64,000 nt of DNA from Lucinisca nassula (GCA_963580285.1 OY757013.1:154803900-154867899), one strand, 5' to 3'; counted from the first letter of the stretch, positions 20,693 through 33,474 are shown. Numbers and translations are program-made. The notes: generated by a model from the letters alone, not told the origin.

Positions 20693-20987
20693 ATAATGAT
20701 GATTTCGTGTTTAACGACGCGTCAACCCTCTTTGTAGGTCATAAGCGTCAATCGGTAAATAATCAAACAGTATGAAGAATTGTGAGGATATTAAAAGTAA
20801 AATGTTGGACTGATAATGTATAAAAATCTGAAACAGTTAAATCTCATGAAAAAGTCCAATTTCTGTCAAGAATAAAATAATATTATCAATAGGTATATCT
20901 TGAATCAATTGTTGCAAAGTGTTAGTCAACACAGTCAATTAAGATATGTTGAACAGTGAAAGGCTGACAGCAGCCTACACTAATAGT
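20693..20987 (-). mobile_element. 5'-truncated LINE fragment
   Basis: Starts at the LINE 3' end ('gatgatttcgtgtttaacga') and covers the 3'UTR and about the last 40 codons of ORF2, with substitutions and small gaps against L1. A typical dead-on-arrival copy. Confidence 0.8.
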
Positions 20988-21410
20988 ATACTGAGCCAAA
21001 CACAAAACGCAACACAGATATGGTTAAATTTTCGCGGTAATTTCTGGTGAAGGATAGTCTGGATGATATATGTTGCTGAACTATCACCAATGAATGATTT
21101 GGTTTCATTGATTTCGTTTTCCAGAGCATGGTTCATGGAGGCCGAAGCCGATTGGTCAAAACAATAATTTTGATTCCATGCGCTTCCGGAGACACCTGGA
21201 ATGCCAATTTTTCAAGAAATCCTTTTTAAACGACCCCCCAATAAGGAAAGATTATGTGATTTAATAATGTCTTTCACAGTGTCTCAAAATTTAACGAGAA
21301 AGTTCTAACGACTGACATGTTGGCGTTTTTACTGAACATTCCATAGACAACAATAGAAAATTAAAGCGGTGACTAATTCCAACAATGGAATTTTTAATGA
21401 AAACCTTGTG
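20988..21410. other. Unassigned spacer
   Basis: No supported gene or repeat. Confidence 0.4.
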
Positions 21411-22582
21411 AAAAGTAGAAGTAAAACAAAGATCAGGAATCGATAAAATTAACTTACTCCACCCATCAAAGACACCAAAGGGAAAGAAACACAAACATTA
21501 AGCGACCAGGCCATAATGGAAACCTAAACAATGGAAGGCCATGAGGACACTTACTTTCCCACAAAATGGCCGATTAGCCATCCAAAATAAAAAGACACAA
21601 GTGATACACACAGTAAGTAACAAACAACAACATAAATAAATCGCCACATAAGAACCGCCTTGGAACGGTCAGTGGAAAGATTTCCACTGGGGGGCTTAAA
21701 TCGATTTTACGTGGCCACGCCCTTACTGATCGCGATTTAGACAAATAATTTGATCAGTCCGCATGAAGGCCTCCTAACTCATCAGTGCAACATCTCCGTG
21801 AACACAAAAGTCAAAGAACCACAGAGGTGAGACAACTGTGAGGACTCACAGCAAGAAACCACTGAAATGCTGGAGCAAAAGAAAATCAACAGTTAGACTC
21901 CGATGGGCCCGACCAGAGACAGAGCATCAGGCACCAACCAACATTACCTTGAATTAGATCTCTCTAATTCTCAATAAGCCCTAACGTTGGAGCCGTCATA
22001 GAATCTGAGGCCTGACCCACCGGCGTGCAATTAAAGAGGGAAGCAAAGTTGCCAACCGTGATTGGGTTAACTACCGATAACCCTGATTAAGGAGTTTAGC
22101 TGTTAATAATTTATTACGAGTGTTGAAGTCAGTTACATGACTACACACTCTAGCAAATCGAATTAATTGCGAAATATAAACACCATAGGATGGCGCACGA
22201 GGAACATCACCATCCAAAGTGTATAATTCTTATGATCTTTAGAAGTAAAAAATGAAATTTCTGACATTACGTGCAAGATAGAGAGAATCTTCTCTGTGAA
22301 AAGCCCATTCAATTAAATCATTAAGCTTTTCTTTTATAAGATTATGAGGAAGTGTAGTGTAAAGAGTGGAAAAAATCGTAATTAGACAGACTAGAAGCAC
22401 GAAAATGTCTGGATTTCAATTTATTTAAAACCTCATTCGAATTTTTCAGTGGTAGTGCAAGAGCTAGAATTTGCAATAAACCGTGCTTTGTAAGGTCTTT
22501 TATGAAGTTTTGGTAACCAGTATAGCGTAGGAAGCTTGTCTTGGCCTTCGGTAACACACACAGCAAACTTGGTTGCTGAATG
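21411..22582 (-). pseudogene. Penelope-like element, second 3'-end subtype
   Basis: The 3' block differs from most copies: 'agaagtaaaacaaagatcag', 'aattaacttactccaccc', 'agcgaccaggccataatgg' and 'cacataagaaccgccttgg'. This subtype recurs at 33958, 40023 and 63866. After 'cggcgtgcaattaaagaggg' and a short C-terminal piece, most of the RT is deleted. N-terminal and middle pieces resume near 22070-22582, including 'KSRHFRASSLS' and the frame of 'LPKLHK'-type text. Non-functional. Confidence 0.55.
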
Positions 22583-23090
22583 AACCCCCGTTTACTTTTA
22601 TTGTTTATGGGCGTTAGAAAACAAAACTCTGTGGAATTATTGTATCAGGACTCAGAACTGTCTTCGACAAATTTTGAAATTGCCATTTGGATCCTTTATG
22701 CCATAGTTCCATTATTTCTTGCCTGGAAGCAAAACGTGTTGTCGCTTGTGATCAAAATTTAAGAAAACCTATTGATTAACAATAAAATTAATCATTACAC
22801 AAAAAATTCTCAGCAATATTCTCAGAAAACGATCTTCATTTCAGGTGTACGAATACATGTCACATGCCGCATTCTTGAAAATCAAAATGAGTTTCATTTT
22901 AACAAACACCCTAGCTCTAGAATTTGGTTTGTTTCTTGAACAGATCGAAACAGAATGTTAAAAGCAAAGTGCTGCTGGATGCTTGGGACATTGGCCTGTG
23001 TTATTATATAGACGATTCGTAGAATATATACATTCTGCTCATTACTATCAATACAAACCACTGTTGCATTATAACTTTGGCTCAGTATAT
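22583..23090. other. Unassigned spacer
   Basis: Short ORFs only. The segment may contain diverged retroelement sequence, but nothing I can name. Confidence 0.35.
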
Positions 23091-24555
23091 GATCGTCACC
23101 ACTTAAAATATATGAATGATTAACTCTAGTATGGTCAAAGAACCACAGAGGTAAGACAACGGTGAGGACACGACAGCAAGAAACCACTGAAATGCTGGAG
23201 CAAAAGAAAAGCAACAGTTAGACTCCGATGGGCCCAACCAGAGACAGAGCATCAGGCACCTCCAGTATGGCCAATGCGTAGTCGTGTTAATACTACATCC
23301 TCTTTCCTGGAAAACTGTGGAGGAGAGCATTTTGTTCCAACGACAGGTTTAATGGCATGGAGTTTGTTATTGATTGCACGGTCCCACTCACCCCGCCACC
23401 CCGACAAGATGTATCCGCCGATAAATGGTTTAAAACTATTAAAAGGAATTTTAAAACCAGACGCATCAAGATTGAGCGATTCCTTTGCTTTCTTGTCAGC
23501 ATATTTATTGCCGACAATGCCAATATGGCTCGGAAGCCAACAAAACAAAATTTGGTGCGTTTTAGAAATTTCATGATGTTTTTCAGTTTTTTGTATTAGA
23601 GGATTTTTAGATGATGAATGGTCTAAAGCCTTAAGCACAGAAAGGGAATCAGAAAATATAATTGCTTTTTGAAATGATGAAGAACTAACAAAATCTAAAG
23701 CTAGGTTTATTGCCTCGGCTTCAGCTGTGAAAATAGATGAACCATCTGGAAGGCGCAAGGTTCGGTGCGCACCCTTAGAAACATACGCACAACCAACTTT
23801 ATCTCCTTCCCTGGAACCATCAGTATAGACTTGCTGGTAATCATTGTAACGCGCCTGCATTACCCGAAAGTTTTGTTTGAGCAGCATCGGATTTGATTCG
23901 GATTTTTTGTCATCATGCAACTCAAACAGAATATTAGGCTTTTTAATACACCAAGATGGAACTTCCGCGGTTTCATGTTTTTGAATATTTTTAGGGTCGA
24001 TACCTGAATTTTCTAGCAGTGGCAAAATACGTAATCCAAAAGGCGTGACCGCTGCGGGCCCAGCTTCACACTCATCTACAAACCCAGGCGGAAACGAAAT
24101 TGGAATGCCGGGTTAGATGGATTAGCAGCATGCCCAATAGCGTACTGAAGAGAAAGTTTCTCTCTGCGCGAAGTCAAAGACGGCTCACCTGCCTCCACAT
24201 AAAGGCTTAATACTGGAGAAGCACGGAAGCCCCCATAGCCAGACGAAGGCCCCCGCGACGGATAGCATCCAAAGATTTTAAATAAGACTTTCTGGCAGAA
24301 CCATAAACAACAGACCCATAATCTAATTTAGATCTTATCAGAGACCGGTAAATAAATAATAAAGTGTACCGATCTGCTCCCCAACCTGTATGGGCTAAAA
24401 CTTTCAAAAAGACCCAAAGCCTCCAAGCATCTCGCTTTTAGACACCCAACATGGGGAACAAAAGATAACCCCCGACCAAATATGACCCCAAGAAATCCGG
24501 CCTCTTCAACGACAGGAATTTGTGATCCGCATAAAAACAGGGAAGGATGGTCGTG
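23091..24555 (-). pseudogene. Old LINE ORF2 C-terminal copy
   Basis: Homologous to ORF2 of L1 from the end of RT through RNase H. The RNase H motifs are still readable: YTDGSREGDKVG, TAEAEAINLALDF, FSDSLSVLKAL and LPSHIGIVGNKYADKK. Frameshifts and small gaps occur near 24100 and 24410. A 128-bp Penelope-like fragment (23134-23261) interrupts it. Visibly more diverged than L1, L2 and L4, so older. Confidence 0.8.
23134..23261 (-). mobile_element. Short internal Penelope-like fragment inside a LINE
   Basis: 'tcaaagaaccacagaggtaa' to 'gacagagcatcaggcacc' matches the middle of the Penelope-like 3' region only. It is bordered by ctctagtatgg and cctccagtatgg, a near-match that may be a target duplication of the LINE sequence. 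Confidence 0.55.
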
Positions 24556-24857
24556 TTTGAAAGCCGGATTAGATAGATAAGCAGCAAGTCTGATGATGAT
24601 GATGATTTCGTGTTTAACGACGCGTCAACCCTCTTTGTGGGTCATAAGCGTCAAACGGTTAATGGTTAAACGGCATGAATAATTATGATGATATTAACAG
24701 TAAAAAGTCAGAATGATAATGTATAAAAATCTGAAACAGTTAAATCTTATGAAAAAGTCCAATTTCTTTTAAGAATAAAATAATATTATCAACAGGTACA
24801 TCTTGAAACAGTTGTTGCAAAGTGTCAGCTTTGAAATATAAATTACGTGAGGGTGAA

Positions 24858-25152
24858 TTTGTTTGTTTGATTTGAGGTTTAACGTCCCTGTCAACACTGT
24901 ATAGGTCATTTTGGAGACGTTGCTTCCAATTTTGTGGGACTTTTACCCGACATTGAGATGAAATGACATCTCAAGCCCTGTCGCCCAATGAAACCAATAG
25001 GGTTTATTAGCATGGACGGTCCGCCTCGCAGCGCGGTTCCTGGACAGGCTTAGATCCTCTAAGCGGTTTACCAGTACTAGTGTGCGGGACGGATTCAGCT
25101 CTGCGTGGAAGCATCGTGCAGCCCATATATTTCTTCAAGCCCCTATGGGCGG
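24858..25152 (-). mobile_element. SINE-A copy inside LINE L2 ORF2
   Basis: About 295 bp, minus strand, with tail 'gtttgtttgatttgaggttt' at the left and the 'tatgggcggg' head at the right. gggtgaa at 24851-24857 and 25153-25159 is the target duplication. The uninterrupted site is visible in L1 and L4. This defines the SINE-A ends better than any other copy here. Confidence 0.9.
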
Positions 25153-26577
25153 GGGTGAAAAGTCAACACAGTCAATTAAGATATGTTTCACAGTGAATGG
25201 CTGATCACAACCTACACAAGAAGGCTGATCATCACCATTAAAAATATAAGAATGAGTAACTCTAGTATGGCCGATGCGCAGTCGTGTTAATACTACGTCC
25301 TCTTTTCTGGAAAACTGTGGAGGAGAGCATTTTGTACTAACGACAGGTTTAATGGCATGAAGTTTGTTATTCACCGCACGGTCCCACTCGCCTTGCCATT
25401 CCGACAAGATGTATCTGTTGATAAATGGTTTAAAATTATCAAAAGGAATTTTAAAACAGATGGATCAAGATTGAGCGACTCCTTTGCTTTCTTGTCAGCA
25501 CATTCATTGCCGACAATGCCAATATGGCTCGGAAGCCAACAAAATAAGATTTGGTGTGTTTTAGAAATTTCATGATGTTTTTCGATCAATTTTTGAATTT
25601 GAGGATTTTTAGATGATGAATGGTCTAAAGCCTTAAGCACAGAAAGTGAATCAGAAAATAGAATTGCTTTTTGAATTGTTGAAGAACTGATAAAATCTAA
25701 AGCTAGGTCTATTGCTTTGGCTTCAGCTGTAAAAATAGATGAACCATCTGGAAGGCGCATGGTTTTGTGCGTATCTTTAGAAACATACGCACAACCAACT
25801 TTATCTCCTTCTTTGGAACCATCAGTATAGACTTGCTGGTAATCATTGTAACGTGAGTGCAGTACTTGAAAGTTTTGTTTGAGAAGCATTGGATTGGATT
25901 CGGATTTTTTGCCATCATGTAAGTCGAACAGAATAGAAGGTTTTTTAATACACCAAGATGGAACTTCGGCCGTTTCATGTTTTTGAATATTTTTAAGGTC
26001 GATACCTGAATTTTCTAGCAGTGGTAAAATACGTAATCCAAAAGGTTTGATTGCTGTGGGTTTTGTTTCATACTTATCTACAAATTGAGGTGGAAATGAA
26101 ATTTTGGATGCCGGGTTAGATGGATTTGCAGCAAGTCTAATAGCATACTGAAGAGAAAGTTTCTCTCTGCGCGAGGTTAAAGATGGTTCACCTGCTTCTA
26201 CATAAAGGCTTAATACGGGAGAAGTACGGAAGGCTCCCATGGCCAGACGAAGGCCTTGGTGATGGATAGTGTCCAAGGATTTTAAATAGGACTTTCTGGC
26301 AGAACCATAAACAACAGACCCATAATCTAATTTAGATCTTATTAAAGACCGGTAAAGATGTAATAAAGTATACCGATCTGCTCCCCAACTTGTATGAGCT
26401 AAAACTTTCAAAATATTCAAAGCTTTTAAGCATTTCGCTTTAAGATATTTAATATGGGGAATAAAAGATAACTTTTGATCAAATATGACCCCAAGAAATT
26501 TGGCTTCTTCAACAACAGGAATTTGTGATCCGTATAAAAACAGGGAAGGATGTTCGTGTTTCTTCCGTAGTTTACAA

Positions 26578-29134
26578 CAAGAGGGCCCAGAGGGCCCTGA
26601 ATCGCTCACCTGAGAATCAGTGTCTCTAGTACATTCTTGGCCCAAGGGCTATACTAGGTGAAGCTTCATACCAAATATCAAAGACCTGAGCCTTGTGGTT
26701 TCAGAGATGAAGATTTTTAAATATTTTCCATATATAAGCCTATGAAAAACCAAAGGGCCCCAGGGATGGGGGCATTTTTGGCCCCAGGGCTATAATTTGA
26801 ACAATCTTGGTACAGGTCCACTAGATGAAGCTTCACACCAAATATCAAAGATCTGAGCCTTGCGGTTTCAGAGAAGAAGATTTTTAAAGATTTTACCTAT
26901 ATAAGCCTTTGTAAACCCTGAGGCCCCCAGGGCAGGGGCATTTCCGGCCCAAGGATTATAATTTGAACAATCTTGGTAGAGGTCCACTAGATAAAGCTTT
27001 ATACCAAATATCGAAGACCTGGGCCTTTTGGTTTCAGAGAAGAAGATTTTTAAAGATTTTCCCTGTATAAGCCTGTGTAAAAACCAAAGGCCCCCGGGGC
27101 GGGGGCATTTTTGGCCCTGGGGCTATAACTTGAACAATCTTGGTAGAGGTCCACTAGGTGAAACTTCACACCAAATATCAAAGACCTCGGCCTTGCGGTT
27201 TCAGAGTAGAAGATTTTAAAGATTTTCCCCATATAAGCCTATGTAAAACGAAAGGCCCCCGGGGCGGGTGCATTTTTGGCCCTAGGGCTATAATTCGAAC
27301 AATCTTGGTAGAGGTCCACTAGGTGAAGCTTCACACCAAATATCAAAGACCTGGGCCTTGTGGTTTCAGAGAAGAAGATTTTTAAAGATTTTACCTATAT
27401 AAGCCTTTGTAAACCCTGAGGCCCCCAGGGCGGGGGCATTTCTGGCCCAAGGATCATAATTTGAACAATCTTGGTAGAGGTCCACTAGATAAAGCTTTAT
27501 ACCAAATATCGAAGACCTGGGCCTTTTGGTTTCAGAGAAGAAGATTTTTAAAGATTTTCCCTGTATAAGCCTATGTAAAAACCAAAGGCCCCCGGGGCGG
27601 GGGCATTTTTGGCCCTGGGGCTTTAATTTGAACAATCTTGGTAGAGGTCCAATACGTGAAGCTTCACACCAAATATCAAAGACCTGAGCCATGTGATGTC
27701 AGAGAAGCAGATTTTTAAAGATTTTCCTTATATAAGCCTATGTAAAACCAAAGGCCCCCTGGACGGGAACATTTTTGGCCCTAGGGCTATAATTTGAACA
27801 ATCTTGGTAGAGGTCCACTAGATGAAGCTTCATACCAAACATCAGAGACCTGGGCCTTTCAGTTTCAGAGAAGAAGATTTTTAAAGATTTTCCCTGTATA
27901 AGCCTATGTAAAACCAAAGGCCCTTAGGGCAGGGGCATTTTTGGCCCTAGGGCTATAATTCGAACAATCTTGGTAGAAGTCCACTAGGTGAAGCTTCACA
28001 CCAAATATCAAAGACCTGGGCCTTGTGGTTTCAGAGAAGAAGATTTTACCTATATAAGCCTTTGTAAACCCTGAGGCCCCCAGGGCGGGGGCATTTCCGG
28101 CCCAAGGATCATAATTTGAACAATCTTGGTAGAGGTCCACTAGATAAAGCTTTATACCAAATATCGAAGACCTGGGCCTTTTGGTTTCAGAGAAGAAGAT
28201 TTTTAAAGATTTTCCCTGTATAAGCCTATGTAAAAACCAAAGGCCCCCAGGGTGGGGGCATTTTTGGCCCTGGGGCTATAATTTGAACAATCTTGGTAGA
28301 GGTCTACTACGTGAAGCTTCACACCAAATATCAAAGACCTGAGCCTTGTGATGTCAGAGAAGCAGATTTTTAAAGATTTTCCCTATATAAGCCTATGTAA
28401 AACCAAAGGCCCCCGGGGCGGGGACATTTTTGGCCCTAGGGCTATAATTTGAACAATCTTGGTAGAGGTCCACTAGATGAAGCTTCATACCAAATATCAG
28501 AGACCTGGGCCTTTCGGTTTCAGAGAAGAAGATTTTTAAAGATTTTCCCTGTATAAGCCTATGTAAAACCAAAGGCCCTTAGGGCGGGGGCATTTTTGGC
28601 CCTAGGGCTATAGTTTGAACAATCTTGGTAGAGGTCCACTAGGTGAAGCTGCACACCAAATATCAAAGAACTGGGCCTTGTGGTTTCAGAGAAGAAGATT
28701 TTTAAAGATTTCCCCTATATAAGCCTATGTAAACACAAAGGCCCCCGGGGCGGGGGCATTTTTGGCCCAAGGGCCATAATTTGAACAATCTTGGTAGAGG
28801 TCCACTAGATGAAGCTTCATTCCAAATATCGAAGACCTGGGCCTTTTGGTTTCAGAGAAGAAGATTTTTAAAGTTTTCATTTCAAAAATCTATTTTAGCT
28901 CCTGTGACCCAGATGTGCAATGGACCGGAACCATTTGAACAACTTTGAAAGGGGACCACCTAAGGATCATTCCTGTGAAGTTTGGTCAAAATCCGACCAG
29001 TGGTTTAGGAGGAGATGTCATTTGAAGAAAAAGTTTACGCACACACGCACGCACGCACACACGCACGCACGACGGACGACGGACAAAAAGTGATCCCAAA
29101 AGCTCACCTCGTCACTACGTGACAGGTGAGCTAA
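26578..29134 (+). mobile_element. pearl/Helentron-like element with about 13 tandem 166-bp units
   Basis: The 5' end CAAGAGGGCCCAGAGGGCCC contains an inverted pair (GGGCCC at 26583-26588 and 26592-26597). It is followed by GCTCACCTG (26604-26612), complementary to CAGGTGAGC at 29123-29131. Thirteen or so units repeat 'gaacaatcttggtagaggtc' at about 166-bp spacing. A unique 3' segment, a GCAC/GGAC-type microsatellite (29035-29085), and a terminal hairpin (arms AGCTCACCT 29101-29109 and AGGTGAGCT 29124-29132) precede the end CTAA. The uninterrupted site is known from L1 and L4, and no duplication beyond one or two A residues was made. That fits a Helitron/Helentron-type mechanism. No Rep/helicase ORF, so non-autonomous. 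Confidence 0.8.
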
Positions 29135-31309
29135 AAATGAACACACTGCGTTTTCGACTTGGAGAACTTGAAACCATTTTTATCAGTCCATTCTTCTATT
29201 CTTTTTAAATTTTGTTGTAACTTTCGTTCAATTGTTTTCATATTTTTTGAACGGTAACATATACAAAAATCATCAACATACAATGAACAATCAGTTTTGT
29301 CGTCCAAACATTGTACAATATTGTTTATTTTGATGTTAAATAGCGTAGTTGAAAGAATACTACCCTGTGGGACACCCTGTTCTTGATCATAGAAATCGGA
29401 CACGGTAGACCCCACACGCACCTGAAACATGCGCTCCCCTAAAAAGCTTTCAATAAAACTGGGAAGTTTTCCTCTTAAGCCAATGTTATGTAGATCTTTC
29501 AATATTCCATAACGCCATGTTGTATCATATGCTTTCTCCAAGTCGAAAAAGACAGCTACTACGTGTTCTTTGTTAATAAAAGCATCTCGTATAAATGTTT
29601 CTAGTCTCATTAAATTGTCATTGGTACTACGTTCCGAACGAAAGCCCGATTGATATTCTGAAATGAGGTTGTTGGACTCTAAGTACCAGACTAATCTCTT
29701 GTTTATCATTCTCTCCAATGTTTTACACAAACAACTTGTCAAAGCTATCGGACGATAATTTGTAGGTTCTGCATGATCTTTCCCTGGTTTCGGAATTGGT
29801 ACAACTGTAGCTACACGCCAACTCTCAGGACAGACCCCCGTTTCCCAAATATTATTAAAGATATCTAAAAGTGTTGTAAGAGAACTTTTTGGCAGATGCT
29901 TAAGCATCTGATAATGAATTTCATCGGGGCCGGTTGCCGTATCATGTGATTTTTCAATGGCTTCAACGAGTTCGGATAAGTTAAAAGGTTTGTTGTATTC
30001 TTCGTGATTAAGGGATTTAAAGTTTAGATTTCTTTTCTCTTGGTCCTTTTTGAAATTTCTAAAAGTGTCAGAATAATTACGTGATGATGAATTTCTCAAG
30101 AATGTGTGCCCAAGAGTATCTGAAATATCTTTTTTTGTTGAAGCTATTGTGTCAAATTCAGTATTTAAATGTGTAAAACTAGAAGACTTTGTTTTTCCTG
30201 AAATTTTTCGTACCATATCCCAAACCTTTTTAATGGGGGTTTTATAGTTCAATTTGGAGACATATTCTCTCCATGACTTTCGTTTGGAAGCTCGGATTGT
30301 TCGCCGAGCTTTAGCTCTAAAAACTTTTACGTCGTTGAGCTTTTCTGAAGTGGGACTTTTACAGAACTTATTTAGAGCCTGTTTACGCTTTTTAATAGCT
30401 TCTTTACAGTCATTATTAAACCAAGGCTTGCTTTTCTTAGTATTTGTGGAGGTCTTTGGAATGCATTGTTCTGATATGTTAATAAGTGTATCTGTGAAAT
30501 CAGAAACAATGTCGGATGATTCATTAAAATGATCAATTGATAACTCTTCTTCACATAAATTATGGAATAATTCCCAGTCGGCTTTATTCATTTTCCATTT
30601 CTGGTTACAGTCCTCATCTGGTTCGTTTACACTCTCAATTATAACAGGGAAGTGATCACTTCCGCACTGATCATCATGAACAGACCAGTCATAGTCCAAG
30701 AAGAGAGATGGGTGACACAAAGAGAGATCTAAAGAAGACAAATGACCTGTCGCAGGGTGAAGGTAAGTATAAGATTTATCATTCATCAAGCAAAGATCGC
30801 TCTTTGCAATAAAATCTTCGACAAGTGCTCCTCTGTTATTGATATCTTTACAGCCCCATAGAATATTGTGACCATTGAAGTCGCCAACTAAAAGATATGG
30901 CGATGGAAGTTGACTCAGCAATGTGTCAAGCTGTTCGGGCTTTAAAGAAAATGAGGGAGGGATATATAGAGAACAAATTGTAGTTTCTTTATCCAGAGAA
31001 ACTGACACTGCCACAGCTTGTAGGTCTGTTTTTAATTTGATCTCTCTTTGTGGTAAACATGATTTAACAAAAATTGAACTGCCACCAGATGGTTTGTTAC
31101 CATCAGAATAGATATAGTTGTATGTATTGAAACCCCTGACATCAATGTTGTCATCAGTTTTTAAAAAAGTTTCTTGCAAACAAAAAACCGATGGGTTTAA
31201 TAACGAAATAAGTAATAACAGTTCGTTATAATTTGATTTAAGACCTCGACAATTCCATTGTATTATTTTGTGTTTTAAATCCATTTTATGAAGAGATTAA
31301 GACTAGAAA

Positions 31310-32659
31310 CTATATTGGAGCTGCAATTGGTGATATAGATCTGCTACCACCAGCTCGTGGTGTTGCAGACCTCGATCTGTTATTGCTACTTGGTGATGAT
31401 GGAGCTTCAAACTCCATATCACTGTCACTCAAAGATCCGAATCTGTTCTGAAATTTTATATTGTCTCTTTCCATTTTACATTGTCTGTCTGTTTGTTTTA
31501 GAGACAACTGCTTTTTCGGATCTTCCGATCCCTTATTAGTTCGACCGCAGTCGAGTTTCTCTTTTACATGCGGCGCTGGCTTCGGTACGGTCGCTGTCGA
31601 CCGATCCGAAGTAACCTGGATTGCGCCATTTGGTAACTTGGTTGAACTTTGTGGCGCTGGAGTGGATTTACTCCATGCACCAGATTTTTTCAGTTCAGCT
31701 ATGTATGAATCAACAGTCTGTGTTGCGGAGCTTGACACTTTTACACCAGCACCCTTTGTGATGCTGGCGTAACTGGTGGTTGGTGTTGCGTTTCGATCCT
31801 CAACAATTTTCCGCGCTTCTGGGAAGGTTATCGCTCTTTGGTATTTTACAGTGAGTATTTCTTTTTCTTTTTTCCATGCCGGACAATCTCGAGAGAAAAC
31901 AGCATGATTGCCACCACAATTGATGCATTTGGCCTCATTCTTACAGTGTTGATGATTATCAACATGTTTGTCTTTACCACAGTTTGGACAAAGTTGTTTC
32001 TTCTGACATCTGCTTTCGTGGTGGCCAAAAACCTGACATGAGTAACATCTGAGAGGGTTTGGTATATATACCTCTACGTTAACCGAAAGATATGCTACTT
32101 TGATTTTCTTGGGCAGAACTGGTGTATTAAAGGTCAACACGTAAGTACCTGTTGGCTTCAATACACCATCTCTACGAACTTGGATGTTACGTACTGCAAT
32201 GACGCCCTCAGATCTCAAGTTGTCAATTATCTCTGCATCGGTACAAGGACGTAGCTCTGGGCTGCGGATGACACCTTTACACGAATTGAGTGTATTGTGC
32301 AGAGACACCTTGACCTTGAGATCAAAGAGCTTTGTGGTACCAAGCAGGCTTTTAACCTGCTGTTCTCTCTCTACTTCCAGGAGGAGATCACCTGACTTAA
32401 GCTTTTTGATGCTTTTTGGGTGTCCGGCAATGGACGTTATGCTCTTTTCAATTACAAAAGGCGATAAACTTGACACAGTGCGAGTTTCCTCGACTGATGT
32501 CATAACCAAGAAGCGTGGAAAATTTAAAATCTTAGGTGCTTCAGACTGCTGACTAGAATGTTGACTAGATTGGTGACTGGGATCATCCGTTTCGGATGAA
32601 TCCTCGTCTTTCTTACGTTTAGATGCGTGGGTGCGGTTATTTTTTTTTCCATGAGGCAT
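31310..32659 (-). CDS. LINE L2 ORF1: Gag-like protein
   Basis: 449 aa, open throughout. Same layout as L1 ORF1: basic start (MPHGKKNNR), Ser/Gln-rich acidic stretch, SSLSPFVIEKSI, KGVIRSPELRPC, then knuckles CYSCQVFGHHESRC, CPNCGKDKHVDNHQHC and CINCGGNHAVFSRDC, then a charged tail with FGSLSDSDMEF. Clearly more different from L1 ORF1 than the two ORF2 proteins are from each other. ORF2 begins 25 bp downstream. Confidence 0.9.
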   Translation of the reverse strand: MPHGKKNNRTHASKRKKDEDSSETDDPSHQSSQHSSQQSEAPKILNFPRFLVMTSVEETRTVSSLSPFVIEKSITSIAGHPKSIKKLKSGDLLLEVEREQQVKSLLGTTKLFDLKVKVSLHNTLNSCKGVIRSPELRPCTDAEIIDNLRSEGVIAVRNIQVRRDGVLKPTGTYVLTFNTPVLPKKIKVAYLSVNVEVYIPNPLRCYSCQVFGHHESRCQKKQLCPNCGKDKHVDNHQHCKNEAKCINCGGNHAVFSRDCPAWKKEKEILTVKYQRAITFPEARKIVEDRNATPTTSYASITKGAGVKVSSSATQTVDSYIAELKKSGAWSKSTPAPQSSTKLPNGAIQVTSDRSTATVPKPAPHVKEKLDCGRTNKGSEDPKKQLSLKQTDRQCKMERDNIKFQNRFGSLSDSDMEFEAPSSPSSNNRSRSATPRAGGSRSISPIAAPI

Positions 32660-33209
32660 AAGGAAAAAATTCTAGTTTCGTCCCAAGTGCTCTCCGCCCT
32701 CCGTGGAGCCCTACAAGGGAACACCATAATGGAGTGGTTATCCAACTCGCAGGTGTTAGAGATACACGTGAGATATACTCGTATAAACAAAATGCCTACA
32801 TGATTGATCCGTTTAGCCACCGCCTTCTAGAGATAAAAAGACAGAAAAGGGTAAGGTAAATGGGCATATGGTTGGTATCAGGAAAGATACAAAAAGAGTT
32901 GAAGAGAAAGCAAAGCGGTATCTCTAGGGCTCGGCGCGACCAGCCGATTGACCGTGCCGGACCGCACGGCCACCCGTCTACACCGAAAAGCCAGGCCAAA
33001 GAGGCGTGTTGGGTACCTGAAGCACCGCCACCTCAGGTAACCCTCAACCTCCAGGATCCCTTCTTCCGGCTTACAGGACGCCACCCACGGCAAACGGGTG
33101 GTACTTCCTTTAGCTCTTCCCAGTGGGCACAGAGACCACAGCGGCAATGTGCCCAGTGGGAATTGAGCCCCCAGGGCCACGGCAAGGCAGGAAGTCTAAT
33201 ACCTGGGGG
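32660..33209 (-). promoter_or_regulatory. LINE L2 5'UTR
   Basis: Almost the same as the L1 5'UTR over its outer 400 bases, with both terminal hairpins. Presumed internal promoter by family analogy. Confidence 0.55.
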
Positions 33210-33474
33210 AAGCAGCAAGTCTGATCGCATACTGAAGAGAAAGACGGTTAACCTGCTTCCACTGTCTTCAACAGGTAAGGGTTCTCCTTGGGGAAATCAA
33301 TAATTAACTAACTGTTGACTGGAGTGTACATTATTGACTTTCCACTTATGTACCTCAGTCAGGGGATTCAACATAAGCTACTAATCACCCTATTAGGGGC
33401 TGCCTTTGATCTGCTAAAGATAGTATACCACAGGGGGCAATAAAACAATTATGAACACACGGTGTGTTTTACTG
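33210..33474. other. LINE fragment (target of L2) and unassigned sequence
   Basis: 33210-33270 continues a short, diverged ORF2 fragment that also lies at 24560-24594 ('gcatactgaagagaaag'). The rest has no supported feature. Confidence 0.5.

Larger units (their letters stand above)
24740..31284 (-). pseudogene. LINE L2 ORF2, interrupted
   Basis: The N-terminal 717 codons (29135-31284) are open and carry endonuclease and RT up to KTQCVHF, including YVDD. The frame is then cut by the pearl-like element and resumes at 26577 with CKLRKKHEHPS. RNase H is intact up to a 1-bp deletion in an A run near 25455. The frame is then offset, keeps the terminal zinc knuckle and is cut again by SINE-A at 25152-24858. 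The last 35 or so codons lie at 24740-24857. Apart from these breaks it is almost the same as L1 ORF2, so inactivation was recent and by insertion. Confidence 0.9.
24595..33209 (-). mobile_element. Full-length LINE (copy L2) with two later insertions
   Basis: Same family as L1, from 3' trinucleotide tail to the CCCCCAGG 5' start, flanked by a 16-bp duplication aagcagcaagtctgat at 24579-24594 and 33210-33225. The target was itself a fragment of an older LINE ORF2. L2 was later hit by a SINE-A (24858-25152) and by a pearl/Helentron-like element (26578-29134). Without these it would be about 5.76 kb, close to the 5.8 kb of L1 and L4. Confidence 0.92.
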
